The notes: a model not told the origin generated them from the letters alone. Numbered from the stretch's first letter, positions 23,327-33,967 are shown. The stretch is 34,158 bases of DNA from Desulfobulbus sp. (GCA_009780825.1 WQZH01000021.1:1-34158); one strand, 5' to 3'. Translations and numbers: made by a program.

Positions 23327-25093
23327 TCATTCGTCTTGGTGGTCGTCGGGCTGCTCCAGTTGGTTTCGCAGGTCTGCCTGGCTGTGCGGCTTGACCTTGA
23401 AGGTGTAGCAGTCGAGATAGGTGGCGGCGCTATGCCAGAAGACAAAGGGGTAGCTGGATTCCGCTTCGGCGAAGTACACGCGGTACTCCTTGCTGCCCTT
23501 GCCGGTGCCGACGACCTGGTAGTTGACGATATAGCCGGGAATCTTCCTGCTCTCCCACAGGCGGACCAGACTGTTGCTCTCCCAGGTGAGTGCGGAAAGC
23601 GAGCCTCCGTCGAAGTAGCGGAGATTGGGCATTAAAGCCACTGTTTCCAGGCGGTTGCGGCCGACCAGAACATCGTTGATCCCATCGCCGTCCAGATCGG
23701 CCACCACGATGCGCGTCCGCACCCAGGCGGTCTCCTTGTCGGACATCGCCGCGTTGTTGGGGCTGGTCAGGGTACCGAAGAAGTTGTTGCTGGCCCCGAA
23801 GATGTCAGGACTGGTCCAGCGCAGGGTGCCGGCGGTATCATACAGTTGCAGGCGATTTTGCCTGTTGATGACGATGGTGGCCTTGGATTTGCCGCCTTCG
23901 ATGTCGGCCTGGACGAAATCGAAGATGTTCACTCCCTTGGGCAGGGTCAACTGCGGCCCTTCGGTCAAGGTGTTGTCGGCGTTGAGCGTCATGGAGCGGA
24001 TATCGCCGCCATCCAGGGCTCCGGCCAGGCTGCTCTGGCCGATGAGAACGGGTTCTTCATTCGGCGCGCCCATGGTCCGCAGGTACCAGGGCACATGTTC
24101 GAACAGAAAGCGCATTTTTTTGCCGTCCCATTCCAGGGCGGAGGAGTCGGGCCGGTCCTGGTTGCTGCCGCTGATGAAGATTTGCTGCAGGCCGTTCTTT
24201 TTCAAGGAGCCGAAGGTCACCGAATGGTAACGGATGTGGCTGGGCAGCTTGACCGTGGCCAGCATACGGAACTGGCCGTCGTCGTTCCGGTACAGGATCA
24301 GGCTCGAATTGGTCAGGAGCACGATCTCGTCCCTGCCGTCCCCATCCAGGTCGGCAACGTTCATGTCCATGGCTTCCACAGGGATGGCTTTGCTGCGGAC
24401 GGTGCTGATCAGCTCGAATGGGCCGCCGATTTCAAGCCCGGTGGTCATGCCGGCGTATTTGCCTTCGCGGTAGGCCTTGTCGGGGTGCGCGGTCTGCAGG
24501 GCGCTCATGCCGCCCGGTTGCGTGGGGGCAGAGCGCATTTCGGGGCGGGGTTTGTTGAACACCGCGGAGCTGATATCCCACGCCAGCTCGTCAATGGCGG
24601 TCATGGCGTCGTCGACCGCGTCGAAGCTCTGCGTGAACTGTTTCGGCGTCTGACCCAAGGTCTGGGTAAAGACATAGCCGCTCAGTTCAAACTGACCGTT
24701 TTTTTGCGTCAATGAGCCGACAACGAGACAGTCGGCCCCGGATTGGCGGAGTTGCTGGGCAAAGGCAGTGTAATCGCCGGATTTGAGCGATGCCGCCATC
24801 TGCTCGGTGGCCGCTCCTTGGGCGATAGCGATCACGTCGGCCCGGGCGGCCAGCCTGCTGGCCAGAGTGCTGGCCAGTCCGCTGCGCAGATAGGCATAGG
24901 AGCCGGGGATATCGACATTGAAAGGCAACACGGCCACCTGTGGCTTGACGGGTGCCTGGGGTTTGACGGGCGCAACTGGTTTCGCCGGGGCCGCATGGAC
25001 CGCCGCAGCGAAAAATATGCCAACGCACAGCAGGAGTGTCATCAGAAAACGGTTGCGGGCGGTCAAGGGGACAGGTAGCGGGCAAACATTCAC
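23327..25093 (-). CDS. exported FG-GAP/VCBS-repeat protein with TolB/FlgO-like N-terminal domain
   Basis: The 588 aa product starts with a signal peptide (hydrophobic 17-34, cut near AAPA), an Ala/Pro/Lys-rich linker, and a domain like TolB or FlgO N-terminal folds (VAVLPFNVDIPG, then ADVIAIAQGAA, LRQSGADCLVVGSL). The rest is a beta-propeller with calcium-type loops DLDGDGRDEIVL at 248-259 and DLDGDG at 466-471, so probably binds other proteins or sugars outside the membrane. GTG at 25093 is supported by AAAGGAG eight bases upstream. It is not in an operon with neighbours. Function unknown. Confidence 0.82.
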   Translation of the reverse strand: MNVCPLPVPLTARNRFLMTLLLCVGIFFAAAVHAAPAKPVAPVKPQAPVKPQVAVLPFNVDIPGSYAYLRSGLASTLASRLAARADVIAIAQGAATEQMAASLKSGDYTAFAQQLRQSGADCLVVGSLTQKNGQFELSGYVFTQTLGQTPKQFTQSFDAVDDAMTAIDELAWDISSAVFNKPRPEMRSAPTQPGGMSALQTAHPDKAYREGKYAGMTTGLEIGGPFELISTVRSKAIPVEAMDMNVADLDGDGRDEIVLLTNSSLILYRNDDGQFRMLATVKLPSHIRYHSVTFGSLKKNGLQQIFISGSNQDRPDSSALEWDGKKMRFLFEHVPWYLRTMGAPNEEPVLIGQSSLAGALDGGDIRSMTLNADNTLTEGPQLTLPKGVNIFDFVQADIEGGKSKATIVINRQNRLQLYDTAGTLRWTSPDIFGASNNFFGTLTSPNNAAMSDKETAWVRTRIVVADLDGDGINDVLVGRNRLETVALMPNLRYFDGGSLSALTWESNSLVRLWESRKIPGYIVNYQVVGTGKGSKEYRVYFAEAESSYPFVFWHSAATYLDCYTFKVKPHSQADLRNQLEQPDDHQDE

Positions 25094-25658
25094 GGTAGGG
25101 GCTCCTTTCTCAATGAAAAGAAGGGGATGGCGGCGGAGATCATTCGGGCGCTGTAAACCGGACCGATGATAGCACAGTTTGCGGAAAGTTTCTGCGTTTT
25201 AGGCAAAAAGGAAAGAAAAAAATACAGGCGCAGCGCACAATCCGGCGTCGGGGCCGATCCGGCATCTGTCCGGTCAATGCAGCAGGTCGGCGATCAAGCC
25301 ATAAAATGAACCGTCGCCGGTGAACCGCCAGCCGAGATGGGTCCGGCAGGTTGCGCAGAGCGCGATTCGCCAGCGGTATCCGGGAAACCAGGTGAATTCA
25401 GAGGAGGATTCGCCCTGGGCAACGGTTCCCGGCGCCGTGTGGAAACAGCGGATCGCAAAGGCGATGCCGGCCGGATTGAAAAAGGCGTGTTCATGCTCGC
25501 CATTGACGGCCCTGGCCTGTTGCTGGCGGGTGATGGCGGCATTACAGACGGCGCAGAGAATGGCCCGGCCGTCCTGATCTGCCGCCTGGCCGTCCGGGCG
25601 GTCGGCCGGAGGCCGGAGCGTTTTGGCGACAGGCGGATGGGCGCGGCCCAGGCACGGA

Positions 25659-27256
<1,598 letters not shown>

Positions 27257-27263
<7 letters not shown>

Positions 27264-28198
27264 CCGGATGCGCCGGTGCGATAAACCGCATCAAGGATGG
27301 CTTTGCCGCCTCTGGCCAGCAGGGTATCGGCCAAGGTCGCTCCGAGTTCGGCGGCCTTTTCGGCCTTCGCTGTCGCCTGATCTTTGATCAGGACGCGGCC
27401 ATCGACACTGGCAATCAGGCCGGTCAGGGTCAGGGTGTCGTCATGCAAGGTGGCATGGGCCCCGATCGGCACCTGACACCCTCCTTCGAGGCGGAGGAGA
27501 AAGGCCCGTTCGGCGGCTACGGCCACGGCGGTGGCCGGATGGTGCAGAACCTGCAATCCCGCCAGCAACCCGGCGTCGTCGCGACGCAGCTCGATACCCA
27601 GCGCGCCTTGGCCGATGGCCGGCAGCATCTGGTCCGGTTCCAGCAGGGAGGTGATGCGTGACGCCAGACCCAAGCGGTGGAGTCCGGCTCCGGCCAGGAT
27701 GACGGCGTCGAAGAGGCCGTCGTCGAGTTTGCGTAGGCGGGTGTCGATGTTGCCGCGCAGATCGACGATGGCGAGATCGGGCCGCAACGCCGCCAACTGC
27801 GATCTGCGCCGCAGGCTGGAGGTGCCCACCGTGGCGCCGGCGGGCAGGGCGGCGATCGAATCGTGCCGGTTGGAAAGCAAGGCGTCCTGGGCGGTTTCCC
27901 GCGGAGGAACGATGCCGATATGCAGCCCTGCCGGCAATTCGGTGGGCACATCCTTCATCGAGTGGACCGCCAGATCGACCGCGCCCGTCAGGAGGGCATC
28001 CTCGATTTCCTTGACGAAGAGGCCCTTGCCGCCGACCTTGGCCAGCGGCACGTCCAGAATCCGGTCACCCGTGGTGGTGATTTTGACCAACTCCACCCGG
28101 ATGCCCGGATGGGCCTGTTCGATCCGGTCCTTGACCCAGGTGGATTGGGTCACGGCCAGGAGGCTGGCGCGGGTTCCTATGCGCAGCGATGTTCTCAT
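27257..28198 (-). CDS. hemC: hydroxymethylbilane synthase (porphobilinogen deaminase) HemC
   Basis: The 313 aa enzyme joins four porphobilinogens on a covalent dipyrromethane cofactor. Motifs are RIGTRASLLAVTQS at the N-terminus, the catalytic Asp at about 83 (VHSMKDVPTELP), VGTSSLRRRSQ, DLRGNIDTRLRKL, and the cofactor Cys C241 in EGGCQVPIG. Length is standard. It overlaps cobA-hemD by 7 nt and follows the conserved unknown gene by 72 nt. ATG 28198 is well placed in the family. Confidence 0.97.
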
Positions 28199-28270
28199 GC
28201 ACGGTCCTTGCGAAGGAATCGATCCGGGAAAAGCGGGAAAAGCAGTAGCGGCGATATACCGCCTGCGCGG

Positions 28271-29224
28271 TCATTTGTCAATTTCGTCGACAAGGGCGGC
28301 GGCCAGCAGCGGCAGCATCAGTTCGTGATGGCCGGTGAAATGAAAACCCCTGCCGCCTTCCAGGGTGGGGCGATGGACCACGTTAGTCGTCGGACGGTAC
28401 TGGCGGATGAAGTCGAAGTTGGCGGTGGTGAAGCGCTTGACCTGGTGGCCGAGATTGCGGACCACGGTAAGGGCCTTGAGGAAAACTTCGGGCAGGAGGA
28501 CCGCCGAACCGACATTGAGAAAGACGCCCCCTTCCAACTCGCTGACCAGGCGGCAGAAAACCCGGAAATCGTGGTGCCCGGCCCGGCCGATGGCCGCGCC
28601 GTCCGCCGTGGGATGGATGTGGATGATGTCGGTGCCCATGGCCACATGCACGGTCACCGGTATGCCCAACCGGGCGGCCATGGCCAGCAAGCTCTGGTCG
28701 TTGTGGGGAAAACAGCCCTGCAACAGGGCCTCGCCCACGGCCCGGCCGATGCCGATGCCCCGGTTCGCTCCATCGACGATGGCCAAGTTGAGCACCTCGC
28801 CGGTTTCCCTGGCCGCGCCGAAGGCTCCGTCGCCGAGGACATCGGCCACCTCCTCCGAGGTCCGGCCGGCCATGGCGATCTCGGCGTCGTGGATGATGCC
28901 GGCCCCGTTGAGGGCGACAGCGGTGAGCAAACCCCGCCGCATCAGATCGATCAGAATCGGATTGAGGCCTACCTTGATGACATGGGCGCCCATGCCGAGA
29001 ATCACCGGCCGCCCCTGGCGGCGGGCCGCCGCGATCAACCGGACGAGTTCAGGAAAGTCGGCGCCGGCCAACTGGGCGGGCAGGGCGGCCAGCAGTTGGC
29101 GCACGGTCATGCCGGGCTGGACCGGCGTGGCGAAATCGTCGACGCTCACCTTGGAGTGGCGGCCATGGACGGAATAGGTGCGCAGACCGCTGAAATCGAG
29201 AGGAATGGGGTAGGAATCGGCCAT
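28271..29224 (-). CDS. conserved protein of unknown function in the tetrapyrrole operon
   Basis: The 317 aa soluble protein belongs to a conserved family I remember only as hypothetical from delta-type bacteria. Marked blocks are VILGMGAHVIKVGLNP, ALNGAGIIHDAEIAM, TVHVAMGTDIIHIHP, LNVGSAVLLPEVFLKALT, TTANFDFIRQYRP and FHFTGHHELMLPLLAA. Repeated His, Asp and Gly-rich loops look like an enzyme active site in a Rossmann-like fold; a link with deoxyhypusine synthase-like proteins is only an impression. It sits between gmhA and hemC, 39 nt after the former. No ribosome site is clear. Confidence 0.75.
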   Translation of the reverse strand: MADSYPIPLDFSGLRTYSVHGRHSKVSVDDFATPVQPGMTVRQLLAALPAQLAGADFPELVRLIAAARRQGRPVILGMGAHVIKVGLNPILIDLMRRGLLTAVALNGAGIIHDAEIAMAGRTSEEVADVLGDGAFGAARETGEVLNLAIVDGANRGIGIGRAVGEALLQGCFPHNDQSLLAMAARLGIPVTVHVAMGTDIIHIHPTADGAAIGRAGHHDFRVFCRLVSELEGGVFLNVGSAVLLPEVFLKALTVVRNLGHQVKRFTTANFDFIRQYRPTTNVVHRPTLEGGRGFHFTGHHELMLPLLAAALVDEIDK

Positions 29225-29263
29225 GAATATGTCGGGAAACCAGGGGAAAGCGGAGTGATGGAG

Positions 29264-29848
29264 TCAGGATTCGCCGAACATCCGGCGCTCGACGATCTCG
29301 CAGAGCACATGTTCCAGCCAGAGATGCGTTTCCTGGATATGCGGAGTCGCATCCGCGGGCACGTTGAGCACCATGTCGCAGATGGCGGCGAGATCGCCGC
29401 CCGGGCGAACCGTGCCGCCGGTCAGGGCCACGGTTTTCATGCCGATCTCCCGCGCCGCCTGCATGGCCTTGACCACGTTGGCCGAGGTGCCGGAGGTGGA
29501 AATGCCCAAGGCCAGGTCTTCCGGTTTACCCAGGGCCTGGATCTGCTTGACGAAAACCAGCTCAAAGGAAAAGTCGTTGGCGATCGAGGTGAGCACCGAG
29601 GAATCGGTGCTCAGGGCCAGGGCCGGCAGGGGGCGGCGATTGAGCAAAAAACGGTTGACGAATTCGGCGGCCAGGTGCTGGGCGTCGGCCGCGCTGCCGC
29701 CGTTGCCGAAAATGAGCAGCTTGCCGCCGTGCTCGAAGACCTCCTGAATCCATTCGGTTAGGCGGATGATATCGTCCGCGTTCTCTGTGACAAAGGCCTC
29801 CTTGGCCATGATGGAGCGGGTCAGATTGGCCGATAACAGTGCGTTCAT
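29264..29848 (-). CDS. gmhA: sedoheptulose-7-phosphate isomerase GmhA (SIS domain)
   Basis: GmhA makes D-glycero-D-manno-heptose 7-phosphate, the first step of ADP-heptose synthesis for lipopolysaccharide core. The 194 aa product has the SIS sugar-phosphate loops IFGNGGSAADAQHLAAEF (about 47-63, with the catalytic Glu) and ISTSGTSANV (116-125), and HIQETHLWLEH with the conserved His near the C-terminus. ATG 29848 gives the usual length and follows GGTGGGGGAC, which can act as a ribosome site. DiaA is a paralogue, but the length and C-terminal HIQETHL favour GmhA. It starts the operon just after the adk terminator. Confidence 0.92.
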   Translation of the reverse strand: MNALLSANLTRSIMAKEAFVTENADDIIRLTEWIQEVFEHGGKLLIFGNGGSAADAQHLAAEFVNRFLLNRRPLPALALSTDSSVLTSIANDFSFELVFVKQIQALGKPEDLALGISTSGTSANVVKAMQAAREIGMKTVALTGGTVRPGGDLAAICDMVLNVPADATPHIQETHLWLEHVLCEIVERRMFGES

Positions 29849-29855
29849 GTCCCCC

Positions 29856-29883
29856 ACCATATAGAAAAACCCCGGGCTGTCAA
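29856..29883 (-). promoter_or_regulatory. possible promoter for gmhA overlapping the adk terminator tail
   Basis: On the minus strand TTGACA (29878-29883) and TATGGT (29856-29861) are 16 nt apart, with the -35 box inside the U-tract of the adk terminator. Transcription would start almost at the gmhA ATG, giving a very short leader. This is weak evidence. Confidence 0.35.
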
Positions 29884-29923
29884 ACAAAAAACGTTTCCGC
29901 ACCGTTAAGGTACGGAAACGTTT
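29882..29923 (-). terminator. rho-independent terminator of adk
   Basis: AAACGTTTCCGCACC and GGTACGGAAACGTTT form a 15-bp stem with one C/T mismatch and a GTTAA-type loop. On the minus strand it ends in TTTTTTG. It lies about 25 nt after the adk stop. Confidence 0.88.
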
Positions 29924-29947
29924 GGGAGTCGAAATGAGGCTGTTTGC

Positions 29948-30622
29948 TTACGGCAGCTGCTGCATGATCAGGGTGGAGACCTCCTTGATGCTCTTGGAGC
30001 CGTCCACGGAGATCACCCGGGCGCCCGGCAGCTTCTTGAAATAGTTGACCGCCGCCATGGTGCCGGTCTTGTCGTCATAATAGATGTCGTGACGCTTGTT
30101 GATGGCGTCCTCGTCTTGATCGTCGGCGCGGGCGGACAGAGCGCCGCCGCAGACGCGGCAGACCAGCTTGCCGTCCTTCTCCACCGGTTTGATGGCTTCG
30201 AAGGCGATGTGGTTGGGATGGTTGTTGTCATTGGCGCAGAGGCGGCGGCCCATGATCCTGTCTTTGGCGATCTGGCGGTCCAGCACGATCTCGACCACGC
30301 AATCAAGCTGCATGCCCGCCTGCTTCAGGGCCTTGTCCAAGGCCTCGGCCTGAGCCAGCGAACGGGGGAAGCCGTCGAGCAGCCAGCCTTTTTCCTTGGA
30401 TTTGGCCAGGGTCTCCAGCACCATCGGAATGGTGATGTCGTCGGGCACCAGATCGCCGCGATCGATGTATGCCTTGGCCTTTTTGCCCAATTCGGTTCCG
30501 CCCTTGATATGCTCGCGGAAAATGGCGCCCGATTCGATATGGTCGATGCCGTATTTCTCTTTGATGATGGCGCCCTGGGTGCCCTTGCCGCTGCCGTTCG
30601 GACCGAAAGTCAGGATGTTCAT
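29948..30622 (-). CDS. adk: adenylate kinase
   Basis: Adk interconverts AMP + ATP and 2 ADP. The 224 aa product has the P-loop FGPNGSGKGTQ (about 6-16), where the usual second Pro is Asn at position 9, the AMP-binding YIDRGDLVPDDI and LLDGFPRSLAQAEAL, and a LID with Cys (RRLCANDNNHPNH ... CRVCGG) that may bind zinc through three visible Cys and a fourth ligand I cannot fix. The LID sequence NDNNHPNHIAFEAIKP is of the type I associate with Desulfobacterota. ATG 30622 is fixed by GGAGG eight bases upstream; the frame opens five codons earlier but without support. It is divergent from hom. Confidence 0.95.
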   Translation of the reverse strand: MNILTFGPNGSGKGTQGAIIKEKYGIDHIESGAIFREHIKGGTELGKKAKAYIDRGDLVPDDITIPMVLETLAKSKEKGWLLDGFPRSLAQAEALDKALKQAGMQLDCVVEIVLDRQIAKDRIMGRRLCANDNNHPNHIAFEAIKPVEKDGKLVCRVCGGALSARADDQDEDAINKRHDIYYDDKTGTMAAVNYFKKLPGARVISVDGSKSIKEVSTLIMQQLP

Positions 30623-30853
30623 GCCGGATTCCTCCATGTCGTATGCAAAGAATTGTTAGATAACGCCTTTATATTGCGGGAAAAAGGCCGTGGAAAAAAA
30701 TGAATGATCTCTCATCGGCGAAAATATACCGTACCTTGGGTGAATGCGCCATGGAAAATGATGCGTTTGATAGGGAGAGGTGATGAACACCGCGCCGCAC
30801 AAGAAGAGGCCCGGAGCGCGGCCATGGACGCGGATGAAGCCGGAGTATATTTT
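30623..30853. other. divergent intergenic region between adk and hom
   Basis: No gene is supported here. It must hold the adk promoter, but I see only weak AT-rich -10 candidates near 30660-30675 on the minus strand, and the hom promoter lies at its right end. Confidence 0.4.
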
Positions 30854-30882
30854 TTGACAAGGAGCCGGAAAGAGAGTAGAAA
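30854..30882 (+). promoter_or_regulatory. sigma-70-like promoter for hom-apgM
   Basis: TTGACA at 30854-30859 is followed after 17 nt by TAGAAA at 30877-30882. The -35 box is perfect, the -10 matches four of six. The start would be about 39 nt before the hom ATG. Confidence 0.5.
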
Positions 30883-30927
30883 CGGCGTAGATGCGTCTCT
30901 TTTTTCAATCTTTTCGGGTGATGGCGG

Positions 30928-32241
30928 ATGACAGCTATGAAGGAAATCAAGGTCGGATTGATTGGGTTTGGCACGGTGGGTACGGGGTTGGCGGAAGTGC
31001 TGCTGTCGCAGCGGGAGAGGCTGGCTAAGCGGACCGGCATGTCCATCCGTTTGGCGGCCATTGCCGATCGCAGCGCCGACGCGATGCCGGAACGGTTCAG
31101 CTCCATTCCGCTGACCAAGGACGGGATGGAGTTGATCGACAACCCGGAACTCGACATCATCGTCGAGCTGATCGGCGGCATCGAACCGGCCAAGACGCTG
31201 GTCATGCGGGCCATCGCCGCGGGCAAGCACGTGGTCACCGCCAACAAGGCCCTTCTGTCGCAGGAGGGCGCCGACATCTTCGCCGCCGCGGCCAAACAGG
31301 GGGTCGAAGTGGGATTCGAAGCCAGCGTCGGCGGGGGCATCCCGGTGATCAAGGCGCTTAAGGAAGGGCTGGTGGCCAACAGGATTCTCTCGATCATGGG
31401 GATCATGAACGGCACCGCCAACTATATCCTCACCCGGATGACCGACGAGGGCGTCCCCTTTGCCGAGGTGCTCAAGGAGGCGCAAAAACTGGGATTCGCC
31501 GAGGCCGACCCGACCTACGACATCGAGGGGATCGACACGGCCCACAAGCTGGCCATCCTGATGACCATCGCCTACGGCATGCCGGTCACCCACAAACAGA
31601 TCACCACCGAGGGCATTGCGCAGATCGAGCCGATGGATATCGAGCTGGCGCGGGAATTCGGCTGCCGGATCAAGCTGCTGGCCATCAGCCGCAACCATGG
31701 CGACCATGTCGAGGCCCGTGTGCATCCTACCATGGTGCCGCAGCACCATCTCCTGGCCTCGGTCAACGGCGCCTTCAATGCCATTCATTTTCAGGGCGAC
31801 ACCGTGGGCAATGTCCTCCTGTACGGGCTCGGCGCGGGCATGATTCCCACCGGCAGCGCCGTGGCCGCCGATGTGGTCGACATCGCCCGCAATATTGCCA
31901 GCGGCTCGGTCGGACGGGTGCCCGCCCTGTCCTATCTGCCCGGCCAGATGCGGCCGCGCCGGATCACCCCCATGGGCGAGCTGTACGGGCCCTACTATTT
32001 CCGCTGCACCGTGCTCGATCAGCCCGGCGTGTTGGCGCTGGTCGCCGGCATCCTGGCCAAGCACGAGATCAGCATCGAATCGGTGATCCAGAAGGGGCGC
32101 AAGGAGATCGGCGTTGTGCCGCTGGTGGTCGTCACCCACAGCGCCAGGGAATCGGCGGTCCGCGCCGCCTTGGACGAGATCGGCCAGCTCGATTGCGTCA
32201 CTGGACCGGTGGTCAAGATTCGCATTCTGGAGGAGGAGTGA
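30928..32241 (+). CDS. hom: homoserine dehydrogenase with C-terminal ACT domain
   Basis: The enzyme reduces aspartate semialdehyde to homoserine for threonine and methionine. The 437 aa product has a Rossmann GFGTVGTG (13-20), GKHVVTANKALLS, FEASVGGGIPVIK, MNGTANYILTRM and the catalytic region EADPTYDIEGIDTAHKLAI, followed by an ACT domain (VLDQPGVLALVAGILAKHEIS ... in parts DQPGVLALVAGILAKH) that usually mediates threonine feedback. Starts at ATG 30928 or 30937 are both possible. The gene is 27 nt upstream of apgM, and no thrB homologue is visible nearby. Confidence 0.96.
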   Translation: MTAMKEIKVGLIGFGTVGTGLAEVLLSQRERLAKRTGMSIRLAAIADRSADAMPERFSSIPLTKDGMELIDNPELDIIVELIGGIEPAKTLVMRAIAAGKHVVTANKALLSQEGADIFAAAAKQGVEVGFEASVGGGIPVIKALKEGLVANRILSIMGIMNGTANYILTRMTDEGVPFAEVLKEAQKLGFAEADPTYDIEGIDTAHKLAILMTIAYGMPVTHKQITTEGIAQIEPMDIELAREFGCRIKLLAISRNHGDHVEARVHPTMVPQHHLLASVNGAFNAIHFQGDTVGNVLLYGLGAGMIPTGSAVAADVVDIARNIASGSVGRVPALSYLPGQMRPRRITPMGELYGPYYFRCTVLDQPGVLALVAGILAKHEISIESVIQKGRKEIGVVPLVVVTHSARESAVRAALDEIGQLDCVTGPVVKIRILEEE

Positions 32242-32268
32242 ACCGGTGGGGTTCGCTCGGATGAGGCG

Positions 32269-33504
32269 ATGAAATACATTCTTTTGATCGGCGACGGCAT
32301 GGGCGATGTGCCCATTCCGTCTTTGGATGACCGCACGCCCCTGGAGGCGGCTGCAACTCCGGCCATGGACCGGCTGGCGCGCCAGTCTGAGATGTTGCTG
32401 GTGCGGACGGTGCCCGAGGGATACCCTCCGGGGAGCGACGTGGCTAATTTATCGCTTTTGGGATATGAGCCGGAGCGGTGCTATACCGGCCGGGCCCCGT
32501 TGGAGGCGGCCAGCCTGGGCGTGGAACTGGGTCCGGATGAGACCGCCTTTCGCTGCAACCTGGTCCATGTCGACCGGCCGGGCGACGGTCGTCTGATCAT
32601 GGTCGATTACAGCAGCGGCCATATCACCACCGCCGAGAGCCGCCAATTGATCGAGGCGCTGCAAGCCGAATGCGGCAACAATTGCCTGCGGCTCCATCCC
32701 GGAGTCAGTTACCGCCATCTTCTGGTCTATCGCGGCGATGTGCCCGCCGGATTCGCCACGGTGCCGCCCCACGACCACTCTGACCAGGATGTGAGCGGAT
32801 TTTCCCGGGAATACCGGCGGGTCGAGGCGTTTTCCCCTTTGCTGGCAAAGGCCGAGCGCATCCTGGCTGAGCATCCGGTCAACCGGGAACGGCAGCGGCA
32901 GGGAAAGCGGACGGCGAACTCCATCTGGCTGTGGGGTGAGGGCAAGCGGCCGGCCATGGCGACTTTGCAGGCCCGTTTCGGCATCCGGGGCGGTCTGATT
33001 TCCGCGGTCGATCTGCTCAAGGGGCTTGGCGTGCTCGGTGGTTTGACCGTGGTCGATGTGCCCGGTGCCACCGGCTACCTCGATACCAACTACGAAGGCA
33101 AGGCCCAGGCGGCGCTCGATGTGCTGGCCAAGGACGATTTCGTCCTCGTGCATGTCGAGGCCCCGGACGAGACCGGCCATCAGGGACTGGCACAGGAAAA
33201 GGTGCGGGCCGTAGCCGATTTCGACCGCCGCATCGTCGCTCCGATTGCCGAGGCGATGGAACAAAGGGGCGAACCTTTCCGCCTGGTGGTGACCATGGAT
33301 CATTATACTCCGATCCATCGCCGCACCCATGAGGATTGGCCGGTGCCGATGTTTCTTTACGATTCCAGAGGGATTGCCGCGCCCGCCGCCCGTACCTACA
33401 CCGAGGCCAATGTGCTGGCGGCGGTGCGGGAAAGCGGCCAAGCCATGCTGTCCGGCACCGCCTTTTTCCAGCGCTTTGTCGAGCGGGAGGCACTGAATGG
33501 GTAA
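32269..33504 (+). CDS. apgM: ApgM-family (COG3635) phosphoglycerate mutase, possibly acting as homoserine kinase
   Basis: The 411 aa alkaline-phosphatase-fold protein has the metal and nucleophile motifs of archaeal-type cofactor-independent phosphoglycerate mutase: IGDGMGD (D9), GSDVANLSLLGY with S56 as nucleophile, VHVEAPDETGHQG, and TMDHYTPIHRRTHEDWPVP near the C-terminus. ATG 32269 matches the family start. The same family next to hom is a recognised prediction for a non-orthologous homoserine kinase, so its role may be in threonine synthesis rather than glycolysis. It overlaps the thioesterase start by 8 nt. Sequence alone does not tell the two activities apart. Confidence 0.9.
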   Translation: MKYILLIGDGMGDVPIPSLDDRTPLEAAATPAMDRLARQSEMLLVRTVPEGYPPGSDVANLSLLGYEPERCYTGRAPLEAASLGVELGPDETAFRCNLVHVDRPGDGRLIMVDYSSGHITTAESRQLIEALQAECGNNCLRLHPGVSYRHLLVYRGDVPAGFATVPPHDHSDQDVSGFSREYRRVEAFSPLLAKAERILAEHPVNRERQRQGKRTANSIWLWGEGKRPAMATLQARFGIRGGLISAVDLLKGLGVLGGLTVVDVPGATGYLDTNYEGKAQAALDVLAKDDFVLVHVEAPDETGHQGLAQEKVRAVADFDRRIVAPIAEAMEQRGEPFRLVVTMDHYTPIHRRTHEDWPVPMFLYDSRGIAAPAARTYTEANVLAAVRESGQAMLSGTAFFQRFVEREALNG

Positions 33505-33967
33505 GGTGGCGGTCAATTTAGTGGAACCGGTGTTCACCATCACCCACCGGGTCATCTATGGCGATACCGATGCGGCGGGGGTGGTCTACAACGCCAACTA
33601 CCTGCGCTATTTTGAAATAGGTCGCACCGAGATGATGCGCGCCTGGGCGTTGCCGTACAGAGCCATCGAGGCATTGGGCTGCGTACTACCGGTGACCGAA
33701 AGTTATCTCCGCTTTAAGTCACCGGCCGCCTACGATGACCTGCTCGCCATCGCCACCTCGTTGGTCGAGGTAAGCAAGCTTACCTGCCGTTTCCATTACG
33801 CCATCTCCCGTGTCGACGAGCCAAACCGGCCAGTGGTACTGGTTAAGGGGTTCACTGTACATGCCTGCGTCAATCGCCAGGGAAAACTGACGCCTTTCCC
33901 AACAATTGTGCAGGAGAAGATTGAGGCGATCCTGAAAAAAGGGGTGGCTGGTCAACAAACGGGTTGA
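33497..33967 (+). CDS. YbgC-type acyl-CoA thioesterase (4HBT hotdog fold)
   Basis: The 156 aa hotdog-fold protein has the 4HBT signature YGDTDAAGVVYNANYLRYFEIGR, with the catalytic Asp at 25 and conserved VVY.ANYL, then RFKSPAAYDDLLAI in the second half. YbgC homologues hydrolyse acyl-CoA and often associate with the Tol-Pal region, but none of those genes is nearby. The start ATG 33497 overlaps apgM by 8 nt. The stop TGA lies inside the -35 region of the tRNA promoter. Confidence 0.9.
   Translation: MGKVAVNLVEPVFTITHRVIYGDTDAAGVVYNANYLRYFEIGRTEMMRAWALPYRAIEALGCVLPVTESYLRFKSPAAYDDLLAIATSLVEVSKLTCRFHYAISRVDEPNRPVVLVKGFTVHACVNRQGKLTPFPTIVQEKIEAILKKGVAGQQTG

Noticed and set aside
27863..29761. 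632-aa plus-strand ORF opposite hemC and the unknown gene
   Set aside because: It spans three well-supported minus-strand genes and has a Gly/Asp/His-rich composition typical of antisense readings.
30712..32139. 475-aa minus-strand ORF opposite hom
   Set aside because: The plus strand encodes a complete homoserine dehydrogenase; the antisense frame has no domain.
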